From assembly GCF_004346185.1 (NCBI RefSeq), contig NZ_SMAI01000003.1, positions 310,001 to 374,000 of the forward strand: a DNA stretch of 64,000 bases, read 5' to 3'. Positions within the stretch are counted from its first letter, which is position 1, and each line of letters starts with the position of its first letter. This document shows, in pieces, positions 1 through 10,416 of the stretch. The stretch is from Aquabacter spiritensis (GTDB lineage Bacteria > Pseudomonadota > Alphaproteobacteria > Rhizobiales > Xanthobacteraceae). The notes beneath the pieces are model-generated. The model did not search any database. It was not told the origin of the DNA and was given only the letters and a program-made list of their open reading frames with translations. The position numbers were made by a program, and so were the translations under genes.

Positions 1-1
1 T

Positions 2-367
2 TACGCGGCCGGCATGCGCATCGCCCTCGACGATTTCGGCACCGGCTATGCGGCGCTGAGCCATCTCAAGCAATTGCCGATCGACGCGGTGAAGATCGAC
101 CGCAGCTTCGTCGCGCACATCGACAGCGACCCGTTCGATGCCGCGATCGTCTGCGCGGTGATCGAACTCGGCAAGAATCTCGGGTTGCGCGTGATTGCCG
201 AGGGCGTGGAAACCGTGTGTCAGGCGCGGTTTCTGCGCGAACGCGGCTGTGAATACGCCCAGGGCTATTATTACGGATATCCCATGTCGGCGGCCGACAT
301 GACGGTATTTTTGCGTGCCGAGACGGAGGAACGGGCCGCTGCGCGCATCGCCGCCCTCTGGCCCTGA
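2..367 (+). CDS. EAL-domain cyclic-di-GMP phosphodiesterase, C-terminal part
   Basis: This is the C-terminal end of an EAL-family protein whose gene starts before the window. The visible 121 residues contain DDFGTGY, KIDRSF and AEGVET, the conserved metal-binding and catalytic motifs of the second half of the EAL domain, so this half looks enzymatically intact. EAL enzymes linearise cyclic-di-GMP to pGpG and so lower the signal that favours sessile growth. The N-terminal half, where a sensor or GGDEF domain would sit, cannot be seen. The stop lies 81 bases before lepA; the two genes need not be co-regulated. Confidence 0.85.
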   Translation, partial: YAAGMRIALDDFGTGYAALSHLKQLPIDAVKIDRSFVAHIDSDPFDAAIVCAVIELGKNLGLRVIAEGVETVCQARFLRERGCEYAQGYYYGYPMSAADMTVFLRAETEERAAARIAALWP

Positions 368-448
368 CCCGCGCCGAACGGCCCGATGCGTGCGGCGCAT
401 GCGCGATGCAGCTTGGCGCGCCGCGGCATTATTGCTAATCCGGCCCCC

Positions 449-2254
449 ATGACCGCCAGCGCCCAGAAGAACATCCGCAACTTTTCCATCGTGGCCCATA
501 TCGATCACGGGAAGTCCACGCTCGCCGACCGCTTGATCCAGAGCACGGGCGGGCTGACGGAACGCGAGATGACCGAGCAGGTGCTCGACAATATGGACAT
601 CGAGCGCGAGCGCGGCATCACCATCAAGGCGCAGACCGTGCGCCTGTCCTACAAGGCCAAGGACGGCGAGATCTACACGCTGAACCTCATCGACACGCCG
701 GGCCATGTCGACTTCGCCTATGAGGTGAACCGCTCGCTCGCCGCCGTCGAGGGCTCGCTCCTCGTGGTCGATGCGTCCCAGGGCGTCGAAGCCCAGACGC
801 TCGCGAACGTCTATCAGGCGATCGACAACAATCACGAGATCGTGCCGGTCCTCAACAAGATCGACCTGCCGGCCGCCGAGCCGGAAAAGGTCAAGGCGCA
901 GATCGAGGACGTGATCGGCCTCGACGCCTCCGACGCGATCGGCATTTCCGCCAAGACCGGGCTCAATATCGACCTGGTGCTGGAAGCGATCGTCACCCGC
1001 CTGCCGCCGCCCATGGGCGACCGGGAGGCGCCGCTGAAGGCGCTGCTGGTGGATTCCTGGTACGACACCTATCTCGGCGTCGTGGTTCTGGTGCGCGTGG
1101 TCGACGGCGTGGTCAAGAAGGGCCAGCGCATCAAGATGATGCGCACGGGCGCCGCCTACGACATCGACCGCGTCGGTGTGTTCACCCCGAAAATGGTGGC
1201 GATGGAGAGCCTCGGCCCCGGCGAGATCGGCTTCCTCACGGGCTCCATCAAGGAAGTGGCGGAAACCCGCGTCGGCGACACCATCACCGACGAGAAGAAG
1301 CCCTGCGCGGAGGCCCTGCCGGGCTTCAAGCCGGCCCAGCCTGTGGTGTTCTGCGGCCTGTTCCCGGTGGATGCCGCCGATTTCGAGGATCTGCGCGCCG
1401 CGATGGGCAAGCTGCGCCTCAACGATGCCAGCTTCTCCTACGAGATGGAGACTTCGGCCGCGCTCGGCTTCGGCTTCCGCTGCGGCTTTCTCGGCCTGCT
1501 GCATCTCGAAATCATTCAGGAGCGCCTGGAACGCGAGTTCAACCTCGATTTGATCGCCACCGCTCCGTCGGTGATCTACGAGATCGAGATGAACGACGGC
1601 TCGGTGATCGAGATGCACAATCCGGCCGACATGCCGGACGTGGTCAAGATCAAGGAGATCCGCGAGCCCTGGATCCGCGCCACCATCCTCACCCCGGACG
1701 ATTATCTCGGCAGCGTGCTGAAGCTCTGCCAGGACCGGCGCGGCAACCAGATCGAACTGACCTATGTCGGCGCCCGCGCCATGGTCACCTACGATCTGCC
1801 GCTGAACGAGGTGGTGTTCGATTTCTACGACCGGCTGAAATCGATCTCGAAGGGCTATGCCTCGTTCGATTACGCCATCACCGATTATCGCGAGGGCGAC
1901 CTCGTGAAGATGTCGCTCCTGGTCAATGCCGAACCGGTCGACGCGCTGTCGATGCTGGTGCACCGCTCACGCGCCGAGCATCGCGGCCGAGCCATGTGCG
2001 AGAAGCTGAAGGACCTGATCCCGCAGCATCTGTTCAACATTCCGATTCAGGCGGCGATCGGCGCCAAGATCATCGCCCGCGAGACCATCAAGGCCCTGCG
2101 CAAGGACGTGACCGCCAAATGCTATGGCGGCGACGTGTCGAGAAAGCGCAAGCTCCTCGACAAGCAGAAAGAGGGCAAGAAGAAGATGCGTCAGTTCGGC
2201 AAGGTGGAGATCCCGCAGGAGGCCTTCATCGCCGCGCTGAAGATGGACGATTGA
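449..2254 (+). CDS. lepA: Elongation factor 4 (LepA), ribosomal back-translocase GTPase
   Basis: LepA is a cytoplasmic translational GTPase that binds the ribosome and helps stalled or mistranslocated complexes. The 601-residue product has the usual length and order: AHIDHGKST (P-loop) near residue 17, the ERERGITI switch region, DTPGH, NKID and an SAK motif, followed by EF-G-like domains III and V and the LepA-specific C-terminus ending [17 protein letters not shown]. The ATG at 449 was chosen because the family sequence begins there; an in-frame start at 386 would add 21 residues that do not look like LepA. It is a single-gene unit, convergent with the lipoprotein gene that follows. Confidence 0.97.
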   Translation: MTASAQKNIRNFSIVAHIDHGKSTLADRLIQSTGGLTEREMTEQVLDNMDIERERGITIKAQTVRLSYKAKDGEIYTLNLIDTPGHVDFAYEVNRSLAAVEGSLLVVDASQGVEAQTLANVYQAIDNNHEIVPVLNKIDLPAAEPEKVKAQIEDVIGLDASDAIGISAKTGLNIDLVLEAIVTRLPPPMGDREAPLKALLVDSWYDTYLGVVVLVRVVDGVVKKGQRIKMMRTGAAYDIDRVGVFTPKMVAMESLGPGEIGFLTGSIKEVAETRVGDTITDEKKPCAEALPGFKPAQPVVFCGLFPVDAADFEDLRAAMGKLRLNDASFSYEMETSAALGFGFRCGFLGLLHLEIIQERLEREFNLDLIATAPSVIYEIEMNDGSVIEMHNPADMPDVVKIKEIREPWIRATILTPDDYLGSVLKLCQDRRGNQIELTYVGARAMVTYDLPLNEVVFDFYDRLKSISKGYASFDYAITDYREGDLVKMSLLVNAEPVDALSMLVHRSRAEHRGRAMCEKLKDLIPQHLFNIPIQAAIGAKIIARETIKALRKDVTAKCYGGDVSRKRKLLDKQKEGKKKMRQFGKVEIPQEAFIAALKMDD

Positions 2255-2317
2255 GCCGGCGCGCGCACGGCGCCCCCGGCGCCGCCGTGTCCCGGCCCCG
2301 CTTCGGTCCGCGCTGCC

Positions 2318-2833
2318 TCAGGGGCAGCGCACATAGACCATGATGCCGTAGCGCTTGGCGATCTCGGGGTCGACCCATTTCAACTGCAGCACGGTGCCGT
2401 TGAAGCTGATCACCTGGCGGTCGCGCTCGCCGCCGGCCGGGTCTTCCGCCGGTCCGATATAAGTGGGCTGGCCCGGCACCTGCTTGGAGATCACCTCGGT
2501 CAGCTTGGTGTCGTCGGCGAGATACATCATCACGCCGCCATTCGGTCCGTCGGTGATGACATAGGGATTGCTGCACTGGGCGCGGGCCTGCGTCTCGGTC
2601 CGGGTCGCGTCCTGCGGCCGGTGATAGGCGGCGAGCCCATAGCGCCCGACCAGAGCGGAGGCCGGGATCGGGCTGGTATATTGCGGGATGGCCGGCGCCG
2701 GGGGCGGTGGCGGCTCGGTCGCGCACCCGGCGAGCACGAAGGCGCCGAAGACCAGAGCGAGGGCGGCCGAACGGGACGGGGTCCGCGTCGCGGAAGGAGC
2801 GGCACCGCCGAGCGGGAGGGGGGATAGAGACAT
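2318..2833 (-). CDS. Small outer-membrane or periplasmic lipoprotein, unknown function
   Basis: The 171-residue product starts with a lipoprotein signal peptide: a hydrophobic stretch (ALALVFGAFV) followed by the lipobox LAGC, with the lipidated Cys near residue 37, then a proline-rich linker (EPPPPPAPAIP). The mature part is about 120 residues, has a second pair of cysteines (QCSNP and the C-terminal VRCP) that could form a disulfide, and carries no motif that I recognise. Export and lipidation are well supported; the function is unknown. It is transcribed towards lepA and alone in its orientation. Confidence 0.7.
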   Translation of the reverse strand: MSLSPLPLGGAAPSATRTPSRSAALALVFGAFVLAGCATEPPPPPAPAIPQYTSPIPASALVGRYGLAAYHRPQDATRTETQARAQCSNPYVITDGPNGGVMMYLADDTKLTEVISKQVPGQPTYIGPAEDPAGGERDRQVISFNGTVLQLKWVDPEIAKRYGIMVYVRCP

Positions 2834-3065
2834 TCACACACTCCGAAGCCGAAGCCAGTCGCAGAAACTCGATGCTGCACAAGGCCGCGAAGCGACCTTA
2901 GAGCGGCAACGGCGCAGATGGAAGCGCATGCGGACGCTGCGGTCTCGCCGCTGAGATGGCACGGCCGAGGTTCGCAGGCCCGGCACCGTCCCCGCCACCT
3001 TGCCACGCTCAACCGGCGCCCGCATCCTGAGTTCCGAAATTCTCCGTCGATCGAGATGGGGCGCC

Positions 3066-3851
3066 ATGCCCGGGCCGCTGACCGCCTTCGCCAAGCAGAT
3101 CCTTCCCGCGTCCTTGGTTTCCCGTCTCGCGGCGCTCAGGGCCCGGCGGGCGGCGCGACGCATCGCGGCGCGGAACCGGGAGCGGTCCGCCGAAGAGGTG
3201 TTCTCCGAAATCTACGCCACCAACCAATGGGGCGGGGCGAAGGGCGATCTTTATTCCGGCTCCGGCACCCATAGCGGGGCGGCGCTGCAATATGTCGAGA
3301 TGGTGAACGCTTTCATCACGCAGGCGGGGGTGCGCTCGGTCGTCGATATCGGCTGCGGAGATTTTCACATCGGTCGCCTGATCCGCTGCCCGGATTATAC
3401 CGGGGTCGATGTCGTGCCGGCGGTGGTGGCGCGCAATCAGGCGGCGTTCGGGGGGGCGGGGCGGCGTTTCGTCCAGTGCGACGTGGCGGGCGAGGGCGGC
3501 GTTCCGCCCGGCGATCTCTGCCTCGTCCGGCAGGTCTTTCAGCACCTCTCGAACGATCAGATCCTCCGCGCCCTGGGCAAACTGCGGGATTTTCGCTATC
3601 TGATCGTCACCGAGCACCATCCGAGCGACGCAAATTTCACCGGCTTCAACAGGGACAAGGTGCATGGCGGCGACACCCGGGTCGTGTTCGGCTCCGGGGT
3701 CTATCTCGACCAGCCGCCGTTCGGGGCGACCGTGCGCAAGCTGCTGGAATGCCGCGCGGAAGACGGCGCGGGGCCGGGTGCGGCGGAGCCGATCCGAAGC
3801 TATCTGGTGACGCTGGCCGATCCAGGCGCCGGCCGGACGGCGCCGCGGTGA
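3066..3851 (+). CDS. Class I SAM-dependent methyltransferase-like protein
   Basis: The 261-residue product has a Rossmann-type SAM-binding core: VVDIGCGDFHIG (motif I), the acidic residue in YTGVDVV, then FVQCDVAGE and DLCLVRQVFQHLS, the usual order of a class I methyltransferase. The substrate is not evident; the N-terminal 70 residues (FSEIYATNQWGG) resemble those of methyltransferases found near polysaccharide or surface-modification genes. The ATG at 3066 was preferred to an upstream in-frame start at 3000, whose extra 22 residues look non-coding. It stands alone between the lipoprotein gene and groES. Confidence 0.7.
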   Translation: MPGPLTAFAKQILPASLVSRLAALRARRAARRIAARNRERSAEEVFSEIYATNQWGGAKGDLYSGSGTHSGAALQYVEMVNAFITQAGVRSVVDIGCGDFHIGRLIRCPDYTGVDVVPAVVARNQAAFGGAGRRFVQCDVAGEGGVPPGDLCLVRQVFQHLSNDQILRALGKLRDFRYLIVTEHHPSDANFTGFNRDKVHGGDTRVVFGSGVYLDQPPFGATVRKLLECRAEDGAGPGAAEPIRSYLVTLADPGAGRTAPR

Positions 3852-3898
3852 AGGCCGAAGCCCCGGCGCTCGGGCGCCCGGTTTAATGCGCTGCGCGC

Positions 3899-3927
3899 CT
3901 TGACGTCGGAGGGCGCCTTCCTTATCT
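3899..3927 (+). promoter_or_regulatory. Heat-shock (RpoH-type) promoter of groESL
   Basis: CTTG at 3899-3902 and CTTATCT at 3921-3927 are separated by 18 bases, matching the alphaproteobacterial sigma-32 pattern CTTG-N17/18-CYTATNT at every fixed position. It lies 12 bases before the CIRCE element, so the expected transcription start falls next to or inside the operator. Read by eye; not tested. Confidence 0.75.
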
Positions 3928-3939
3928 CCCGGTTGCAGC

Positions 3940-3966
3940 TTGGCACTCGTCATTGCCGAGTGCCAA
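3940..3966 (+). promoter_or_regulatory. CIRCE operator (HrcA binding site)
   Basis: The inverted repeat TTGGCACTC-N9-GAGTGCCAA is a perfect 9+9 palindrome and differs from the classical CIRCE element (TTAGCACTC-N9-GAGTGCTAA) by one base in each arm. CIRCE is bound by the repressor HrcA, whose gene is not in this window. It sits 44 bases before the groES start codon. Confidence 0.93.
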
Positions 3967-4009
3967 AGGCCGCGGGCGACGGCCCGCCCACATCGAGAGG
4001 ATCAGGCCC

Positions 4010-4297
4010 ATGTCCTTCCGCCCCCTGCACGACCGCGTCGTCGTGAAGCGTATCGAAGCCGAGCAGAAGACTGCCGGCGGAATCATCATCCCCGACACCG
4101 CCAAGGAAAAGCCCCAGGAGGGCGAGGTCGTGTCCGTCGGCCCCGGCGCCCGCGACGAGAGCGGCAAGGTTGTCCCGCTCGACGTGAAGGCCGGCGACCG
4201 CATCCTGTTCGGCAAGTGGTCCGGCACCGAAGTCAAGATCGCGGGCGAAGACCTGCTGATCATGAAGGAAAGCGACATTCTCGGCGTCATCGCCTGA
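4010..4297 (+). CDS. groES: Co-chaperonin GroES
   Basis: The 95-residue protein begins [16 protein letters not shown] and carries the mobile loop [19 protein letters not shown] and the C-terminal [13 protein letters not shown], typical of GroES. Seven subunits form the lid of the GroEL folding chamber in the cytoplasm. The start at 4010 is preceded by GAGAGGATC; upstream in-frame codons overlap the CIRCE element and were not used. It is the first gene of the groES-groEL operon, controlled by an RpoH-type promoter plus CIRCE. Confidence 0.97.
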   Translation: MSFRPLHDRVVVKRIEAEQKTAGGIIIPDTAKEKPQEGEVVSVGPGARDESGKVVPLDVKAGDRILFGKWSGTEVKIAGEDLLIMKESDILGVIA

Positions 4298-4371
4298 GCT
4301 GCCGCCCGACCGGCGGATCCGGTCCGGGCCCATCGGCCCGATCGGCGGTCCGCCGACCCCCATTCAAGTGA

Positions 4372-6081
<1,710 letters not shown>

Positions 6082-6106
6082 GACCCCTTCAGGTCTCGGT
6101 TTCTGG

Positions 6107-6135
6107 AAAAGGCGCGCCACCCGGCGCGCCTTTTT
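6107..6135 (+). terminator. Rho-independent terminator of groESL
   Basis: GGCGCGCC (6111-6118), a four-base loop ACCC and the matching GGCGCGCC (6123-6130) are followed by TTTTT and preceded by AAAA. A perfect 8-bp GC stem plus a T run, 30 bases after the groEL stop, is a textbook terminator. A smaller GAGACC/GGTCTC stem lies at 6080-6097. Confidence 0.9.
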
Positions 6136-6178
6136 CTATTCTGGCCTCCTTTGGCCGTCCGCCCGCAGTGGCTCTGGC

Positions 6179-6790
6179 TCAATATCCGACCGTGAAGCGG
6201 GCGCGCGAATGGCGCGGCTTTTCGATCTCGTCGGCCAGCGCCACGGCGAAGTCTTCGTAGCTGATGAAACTGCGGCCGGTGTCCGCCACGAGAAGCTGGT
6301 CGGTGCCGAGGCGGAACGTGCCGGTGCGCGCGCCCGGCCCGAATTCGGCCGACGGCGAGAGGAAGGTCCAGTCCAGCGCGGAGTCCGCCCGCAGCAGCTC
6401 CAGAAACGCCCCGCCCGCCTTCGCCTCCGCAAGGTAGGCGGCCGGAAAGCCCGGAGCATCGATCAGGGCGAGGCCGGGGGCGACCTCGAGGGTACCCGCC
6501 CCGCCGACCACAAGATAGCGGGGGACGCCGGACGCCTTGACGGACGCGATCAGCTTCGGCGCATCAGTGTCGGCAAAGCGCAGCGCGGTCACCACCGCAT
6601 CGTGCCCGGCCAGGATCCCGACGAACGCCTCTGCCTGATCGGCGTCGCCCGAGACGGCGGTTGAGCCGGGCGCCGCGGCGATGCGGGAGGCATCGCGGGC
6701 GATGGCGGTCACGCTATGGCCGCGGGCGGACAGTTCGGTGAGAATTCGCGATCCCGCCGCACCCGAAGCGCCGACCAATGCGATTTTCAT
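6179..6790 (-). CDS. NAD(P)-binding oxidoreductase (NmrA/YwnB-like atypical SDR)
   Basis: The 203-residue protein begins MKIALVGASGAAGSRIL, a Rossmann NAD(P)-binding loop of the GxxGxxG kind, and continues with the YLVVGGAGTL and WTFLSPSAEF segments common in YwnB/NmrA-like atypical SDRs. Such proteins act as reductases or redox-sensing regulators; the substrate is unknown. It is transcribed divergently from an HxlR regulator gene, a very common pairing for stress-induced oxidoreductases, and the gap between them carries a long inverted repeat that is probably the regulator's operator. Confidence 0.8.
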   Translation of the reverse strand: MKIALVGASGAAGSRILTELSARGHSVTAIARDASRIAAAPGSTAVSGDADQAEAFVGILAGHDAVVTALRFADTDAPKLIASVKASGVPRYLVVGGAGTLEVAPGLALIDAPGFPAAYLAEAKAGGAFLELLRADSALDWTFLSPSAEFGPGARTGTFRLGTDQLLVADTGRSFISYEDFAVALADEIEKPRHSRARFTVGY

Positions 6791-6799
6791 GTCTCTTGC

Positions 6800-6830
6800 T
6801 CCATCTGGTATCGAATGGAAACCAGATGGA
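6800..6830. promoter_or_regulatory. Probable HxlR operator
   Basis: TCCATCTGGT (6800-6809) and ACCAGATGGA (6821-6830) form a perfect 10-bp inverted repeat with an 11-base spacer. A third partial copy, TCATCTGGT, lies at 6867-6875, 27 bases before the HxlR start. HxlR proteins bind such repeats as dimers and usually regulate themselves and the divergent gene. Protein binding is inferred; the repeat is read directly. Confidence 0.7.
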
Positions 6831-6902
6831 CTAAATGAAAGCTACATGTAAGAAGGCACTTTTAGCTCATCTGGTCACGCATCGGAAACCGCCCGGCCCG
6901 CC

Positions 6903-7265
6903 ATGCACGCGCCCGACCCGTATTTAGCCCTGTGTCCGACCCGCGTGGTGCTCGACCGCATCGCCGACAAATGGACCGTCCTGCTGCTGACCGCCGTCGC
7001 CGAGCGCCCGATGCGGTTCAACGCGCTGCGGCGGCGGGTCGAGGGCGTGTCGCAGAAGGTGCTGTCGCAAACGCTGAAAAGCCTGGAGCGCGACGGGCTC
7101 GTCACGCGCAGCGTGTTTCCGACCGTCCCGGTGACGGTGGAATATGCCCTCACCCCGCTGGGCGCGTCGCTGGAGCGCACCCTCGCGCCGCTGGCCCAGT
7201 GGTCGCGCGAGAACATCGACGCCATTGCCGAAGCGCAGGCCCTGTACGACGCACGCGGCCCATAG
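6903..7265 (+). CDS. HxlR-family winged-helix transcriptional regulator
   Basis: The 120-residue protein has the HxlR layout: a cysteine near residue 11 (ALCPTRVVLDRIADKWT), the winged helix-turn-helix MRFNALRRRVEGVSQKVLSQTLKSLERDGLV, and the wing YALTPLGASL. In several family members the N-terminal Cys senses electrophiles or oxidants by thiol modification, so a redox or aldehyde-type signal is plausible. It is divergent from the oxidoreductase at 6179-6790 and shares the 6800-6830 operator region with it. The ligand cannot be read from the sequence. Confidence 0.9.
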   Translation: MHAPDPYLALCPTRVVLDRIADKWTVLLLTAVAERPMRFNALRRRVEGVSQKVLSQTLKSLERDGLVTRSVFPTVPVTVEYALTPLGASLERTLAPLAQWSRENIDAIAEAQALYDARGP

Positions 7266-7271
7266 GGCCGC

Positions 7272-8597
7272 CTACCAGCCGATCGCGCTCGGCAGCCAGA
7301 GGGCGAGTGCCGGGAACAGGAAGACGACCACCGTCGCCGCCACCTGCAGGCCGATGAAAGGGATGACCCCGCGATAGATGTCGCCGGTCTTCACCTCGGC
7401 CGGCGCGACGCCGCGCAGGAAGAACAGCGCCCAGCCGAAGGGCGGGGTGAGGAAGCTGGTCTGCAGCATCACGCACACCAGCATGCCGACCCAGACGAGG
7501 TCGACGCTCTGTGCCTGGAAGATCGGCAGGAAAAGCGGCACGGCGATGTAGCAGATCTCGATCCACTCGATGAAGAAGCCGAGCAGGAACACGATCAGCA
7601 GCATGAACCAGATCTCGGCCGCGACCCCGCCCGGCAGCAGCGCGAACATGTCCTCCACCAGACGCTCGCCGCCGAGGCCGCGGAAGGCGATGGCGAACAC
7701 CTGGGCGCAGATCAGGATGAACATCATCTGGCCGGTGATCTTGGCGGTGTCGGCCATGGTCGCCCAGAGCACCGACCAGGAGAAGCGCCCGCCGACGATC
7801 GTCACCACAATGGCCCCGAGGGCGCCCATCGAGGCGGCTTCGGTCGGTGCGGCGATGCCGGCGATGATCGAACCGAGCACGGCCAGGACCAGGCCGAAGG
7901 GCGGCAGCGCCACCTTGAGGAGCTTGATCCAGAGCTGGCCCCAGCTCAAGGCGGCGCGCTCCGCGGCCGAGACGGGCGGCACCATGTCCGGCCGGAAAAT
8001 GCCGATGGCGAGGATATAGAGGCAGAACAGCGCCGACAGCATCAGGCCGGGAAGGACGGCGGCGGCGAACAGGGTGCCGACCGATTCGTTCATGATGTCG
8101 GCGAGCAGGATGAGGACGAGACTTGGCGGGATGATCTGGCCGAGCGTGCCGGAGGCGCAGATCGCGCCGCAGGCGAGCCCTTTGTCATAGCCCCGCCGCA
8201 GCAAGCCGGGCAGCGTGAGAAGGCCGAGCGTCACGACCGTCGCGCCGACGATCCCGGTGGTCGCGCCCATCACCACGCCGACCAGGATGATGCCGACGCC
8301 GATCCCGCCGCGCAGCCCGCCCGCGAGATGCGCGACCACCTCCATCAAATCCTCGGCGAGCCGGGACTTCTCCAGCATCACTCCCATGAAGACGAACAGC
8401 GGGATGGCGAGCAGGGTGTAATTCGTCACCACGCCGAAAATGCGCGCCGGCACCAGATTGAACAGAAGTGGGCCGAAGCCGAGATAGCCGAACACGAAGC
8501 CGGACACGGCGAGCGTCAGCGCCACCGGCAGGCCCGCCATGAGCAGGCCGAAGAAGCTGACCAGCATGGCGATGGCCAGCCATTCATTCACGCTCAT
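7272..8597 (-). CDS. dctM: TRAP transporter large permease, DctM subunit
   Basis: The 441-residue membrane protein has about 12 hydrophobic segments and typical DctM stretches such as GLPVALTLAVSGFVFG near the start and GQIIPPSLVLILLAD near residue 150. It forms the sodium-driven channel of a TRAP system in the inner membrane. It is the last gene of the dctP-dctQ-dctM operon (minus strand), 4 bases after dctQ. The substrate class, probably a carboxylate, is set by the binding protein at 9129-10211. Confidence 0.92.
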   Translation of the reverse strand: MSVNEWLAIAMLVSFFGLLMAGLPVALTLAVSGFVFGYLGFGPLLFNLVPARIFGVVTNYTLLAIPLFVFMGVMLEKSRLAEDLMEVVAHLAGGLRGGIGVGIILVGVVMGATTGIVGATVVTLGLLTLPGLLRRGYDKGLACGAICASGTLGQIIPPSLVLILLADIMNESVGTLFAAAVLPGLMLSALFCLYILAIGIFRPDMVPPVSAAERAALSWGQLWIKLLKVALPPFGLVLAVLGSIIAGIAAPTEAASMGALGAIVVTIVGGRFSWSVLWATMADTAKITGQMMFILICAQVFAIAFRGLGGERLVEDMFALLPGGVAAEIWFMLLIVFLLGFFIEWIEICYIAVPLFLPIFQAQSVDLVWVGMLVCVMLQTSFLTPPFGWALFFLRGVAPAEVKTGDIYRGVIPFIGLQVAATVVVFLFPALALWLPSAIGW

Positions 8598-8601
8598 GAT
8601 G

Positions 8602-9132
8602 TCACCGGGAGAACAGGCGGCCGCCGGCCTTCAGCGCGTCCGAGACGGACTGGAGCAGGACCAAAGCGAAGCCGAGGGGAATGAAGGCTTTCAGGACATA
8701 GCGGGCATCGATGCCGCCGGGATTGGCCGAGCCCTCGCCCATCCCGTAGGACTGGAGCACATAGGGCACGGACAGTTTGATGATGATCACGCACACCGCC
8801 GCCGCGACCAAAGCGGAGAGCAGTTCGGTGAGCGCCTTGCCGCGCGGCGAATAGCGGGAATAGAGCACGTCCACTCGGACATGCTCGCCGTGCCGCAGGG
8901 CATAGGCCGCGCCGAGCAGGCAGATCGGCACCAGAAGGTGCCATTCCAGCTCCTGCGCCCAGACCGAGCCGAGGGAAAATCCGTAGCGCAGCAGCACATT
9001 GGTCGCCATGACCAGGACCAGCGCGAGGCAGGTCCAGGCCGAGAGGGCGCCGATGCGGTCGACGATCGCATCGAGGATCGCGGAGACCCGTTGCACCCCG
9101 GAGGGGGGCGCGCCGGTGGCGTCTCCGATCAT
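8602..9132 (-). CDS. dctQ: TRAP transporter small permease, DctQ subunit
   Basis: The 176-residue protein has four hydrophobic segments and the DctQ signature region (NVLLRYGFSLGSVWAQELEWHLLVPICLLGAAYALRHGEHVRVD is the core, near residues 45-88, with the RYxF, EE/EL and HVRVD elements). The ATG at 9132 overlaps the dctP stop as ATGA, indicating translational coupling; the longer open frame upstream is inside dctP. It partners DctM in the membrane. Confidence 0.88.
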   Translation of the reverse strand: MIGDATGAPPSGVQRVSAILDAIVDRIGALSAWTCLALVLVMATNVLLRYGFSLGSVWAQELEWHLLVPICLLGAAYALRHGEHVRVDVLYSRYSPRGKALTELLSALVAAAVCVIIIKLSVPYVLQSYGMGEGSANPGGIDARYVLKAFIPLGFALVLLQSVSDALKAGGRLFSR

Positions 9133-10211
9133 TTCAGGATCTCGTCGTAATACACCTTCTCCGACAGATTGGCCCAGCTCTTGTACTTGTCCAGGAAGGC
9201 GTAATAGCTGTCGGCCACCTTCTTGGAGGCGGGATCCTTGGCGATCGCCTCGTCCACCACCTTCTTGGTCGCGGTGCGCAGATCGTTGACGATCGCGTCC
9301 GGCAGCGGCTGGGCGATGACGCCCTGATTCTTGACCAGATCCTCCATCGCGTCGGCATTGGCCTTTTGGCACCAGCTCTCGCTGATCACGTTGCAGGCGG
9401 CGCAGGCGTTTTCCACGACCGCTTTCAGATCGTCGGGCAGCTTGGCCCAGGCGGCCTTGTTGACGATGACTTCCGACACCGTCGCCGGCTCGTGCCAGCC
9501 GGTCGTATAATAATATTTCGCCACCTTCTGCAGGCCGAGCTGACGGTCGAGATAGGGTCCGACGAATTCGGCCGCGTCGATCACGCCGCGTTCGAGCGCC
9601 GGGAAGATTTCCCCGCCGGGGAGAAGCCGGACATCGACGCCGAATCGCTGGTAGACCCGGCCGGCAAGGCCCGGAATGCGCATCTTCAGGCCGTTGAAGT
9701 CGCCGATCTTCTCGATCGGCTTGCGGAACCAGCCGGTCATCTGCACGCCGGTATTGCCGGCGACCAGCGGGACCAGATTGAAACGATCATAGAGCTCCCG
9801 GTAGAGATCCATGCCGCCGCCTTCATAGAGCCAGCCATTCACGCCCTGGAAGTCGAGGCCGAACGGGACCGCCGTGAAGAATTGGGCGGCGAAGCTCTTG
9901 CCGGTCCAGAAATAAGCGTTGCCGTAATTCATCTCGACGGTGCCGGAGGAGCAGGCGTCGAAGCCTTCGAGCGCCGGGATCAGCTCGCCCGCGCCGAAGA
10001 ACTGGATCTTCAGCCGGCCGCCGGACATCGCCTCGATGCGCTTGCAGAGGTCCGTGGCGCTGCCCGGGCCGACCGAATAGAACGCCGCCTTCGGACCATA
10101 GGCGCTGGTCATCTTCCAGGAAAAGGTCGTCTGCGCACGGACCACCGCGGGCGCGGCAACGGTTCCGGCGGCAGCGGTAAGGGCCAGCTTGGCAAAGTCG
10201 CGGCGGCGCAT
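9129..10211 (-). CDS. dctP: TRAP transporter substrate-binding protein, DctP family
   Basis: The 360-residue periplasmic receptor begins MRRRDFAKLALTAAAGT, a twin-arginine-like signal, cleaved probably after VVRA. The mature protein shows DctP features: the AYFWTGKSFAAQFFTAVPFG region, KMRIPGLAGRVYQRFG with the conserved Arg that binds a carboxylate, and GVIDAAEFVGPY. The dimeric subgroup with a Tat signal often binds 2-oxo acids. The start at 10211 was chosen at the signal peptide; upstream codons precede a sigma-54 promoter. First gene of the operon. Confidence 0.9.
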   Translation of the reverse strand: MRRRDFAKLALTAAAGTVAAPAVVRAQTTFSWKMTSAYGPKAAFYSVGPGSATDLCKRIEAMSGGRLKIQFFGAGELIPALEGFDACSSGTVEMNYGNAYFWTGKSFAAQFFTAVPFGLDFQGVNGWLYEGGGMDLYRELYDRFNLVPLVAGNTGVQMTGWFRKPIEKIGDFNGLKMRIPGLAGRVYQRFGVDVRLLPGGEIFPALERGVIDAAEFVGPYLDRQLGLQKVAKYYYTTGWHEPATVSEVIVNKAAWAKLPDDLKAVVENACAACNVISESWCQKANADAMEDLVKNQGVIAQPLPDAIVNDLRTATKKVVDEAIAKDPASKKVADSYYAFLDKYKSWANLSEKVYYDEILK

Positions 10212-10245
10212 GGGGGATGGTCTCCGGTGGAGGATGCCCCCTTCA

Positions 10246-10261
10246 AGCAATCCATGTGCCA
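10246..10261 (-). promoter_or_regulatory. Sigma-54 promoter of the TRAP operon
   Basis: Read on the minus strand, TGGCACATGGATTGCT has GG and GC separated by exactly 10 bases and matches TGGCAC-N5-TTGCW. The predicted transcription start is about 24 bases before the dctP ATG. No TGT-N11-ACA enhancer-like site of the kind found in the catabolic island was seen upstream; a different activator may act here. Confidence 0.85.
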
Positions 10262-10416
10262 TGCGCCGGCGCTTCCGCCGCGGACGGCGCTGCGGCGTTG
10301 CACGGCGGAGGCTCGGCCTGCGCGCCCCGGTCTCAGTGGCGATTTGCCCACATTTTATTCCCGATCGCCCAGATTGTATGCAATTCCACTTCGGGATCGG
10401 ATCCAGGAAAGCCGGC

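Noticed and set aside
10336..10397. Island-type activator site before the TRAP operon
   Set aside because: The only TGT (10375) and ACA (10350) triplets are not spaced as TGT-N11-ACA; the nearby GTGGC/GCCCAC repeat is imperfect.
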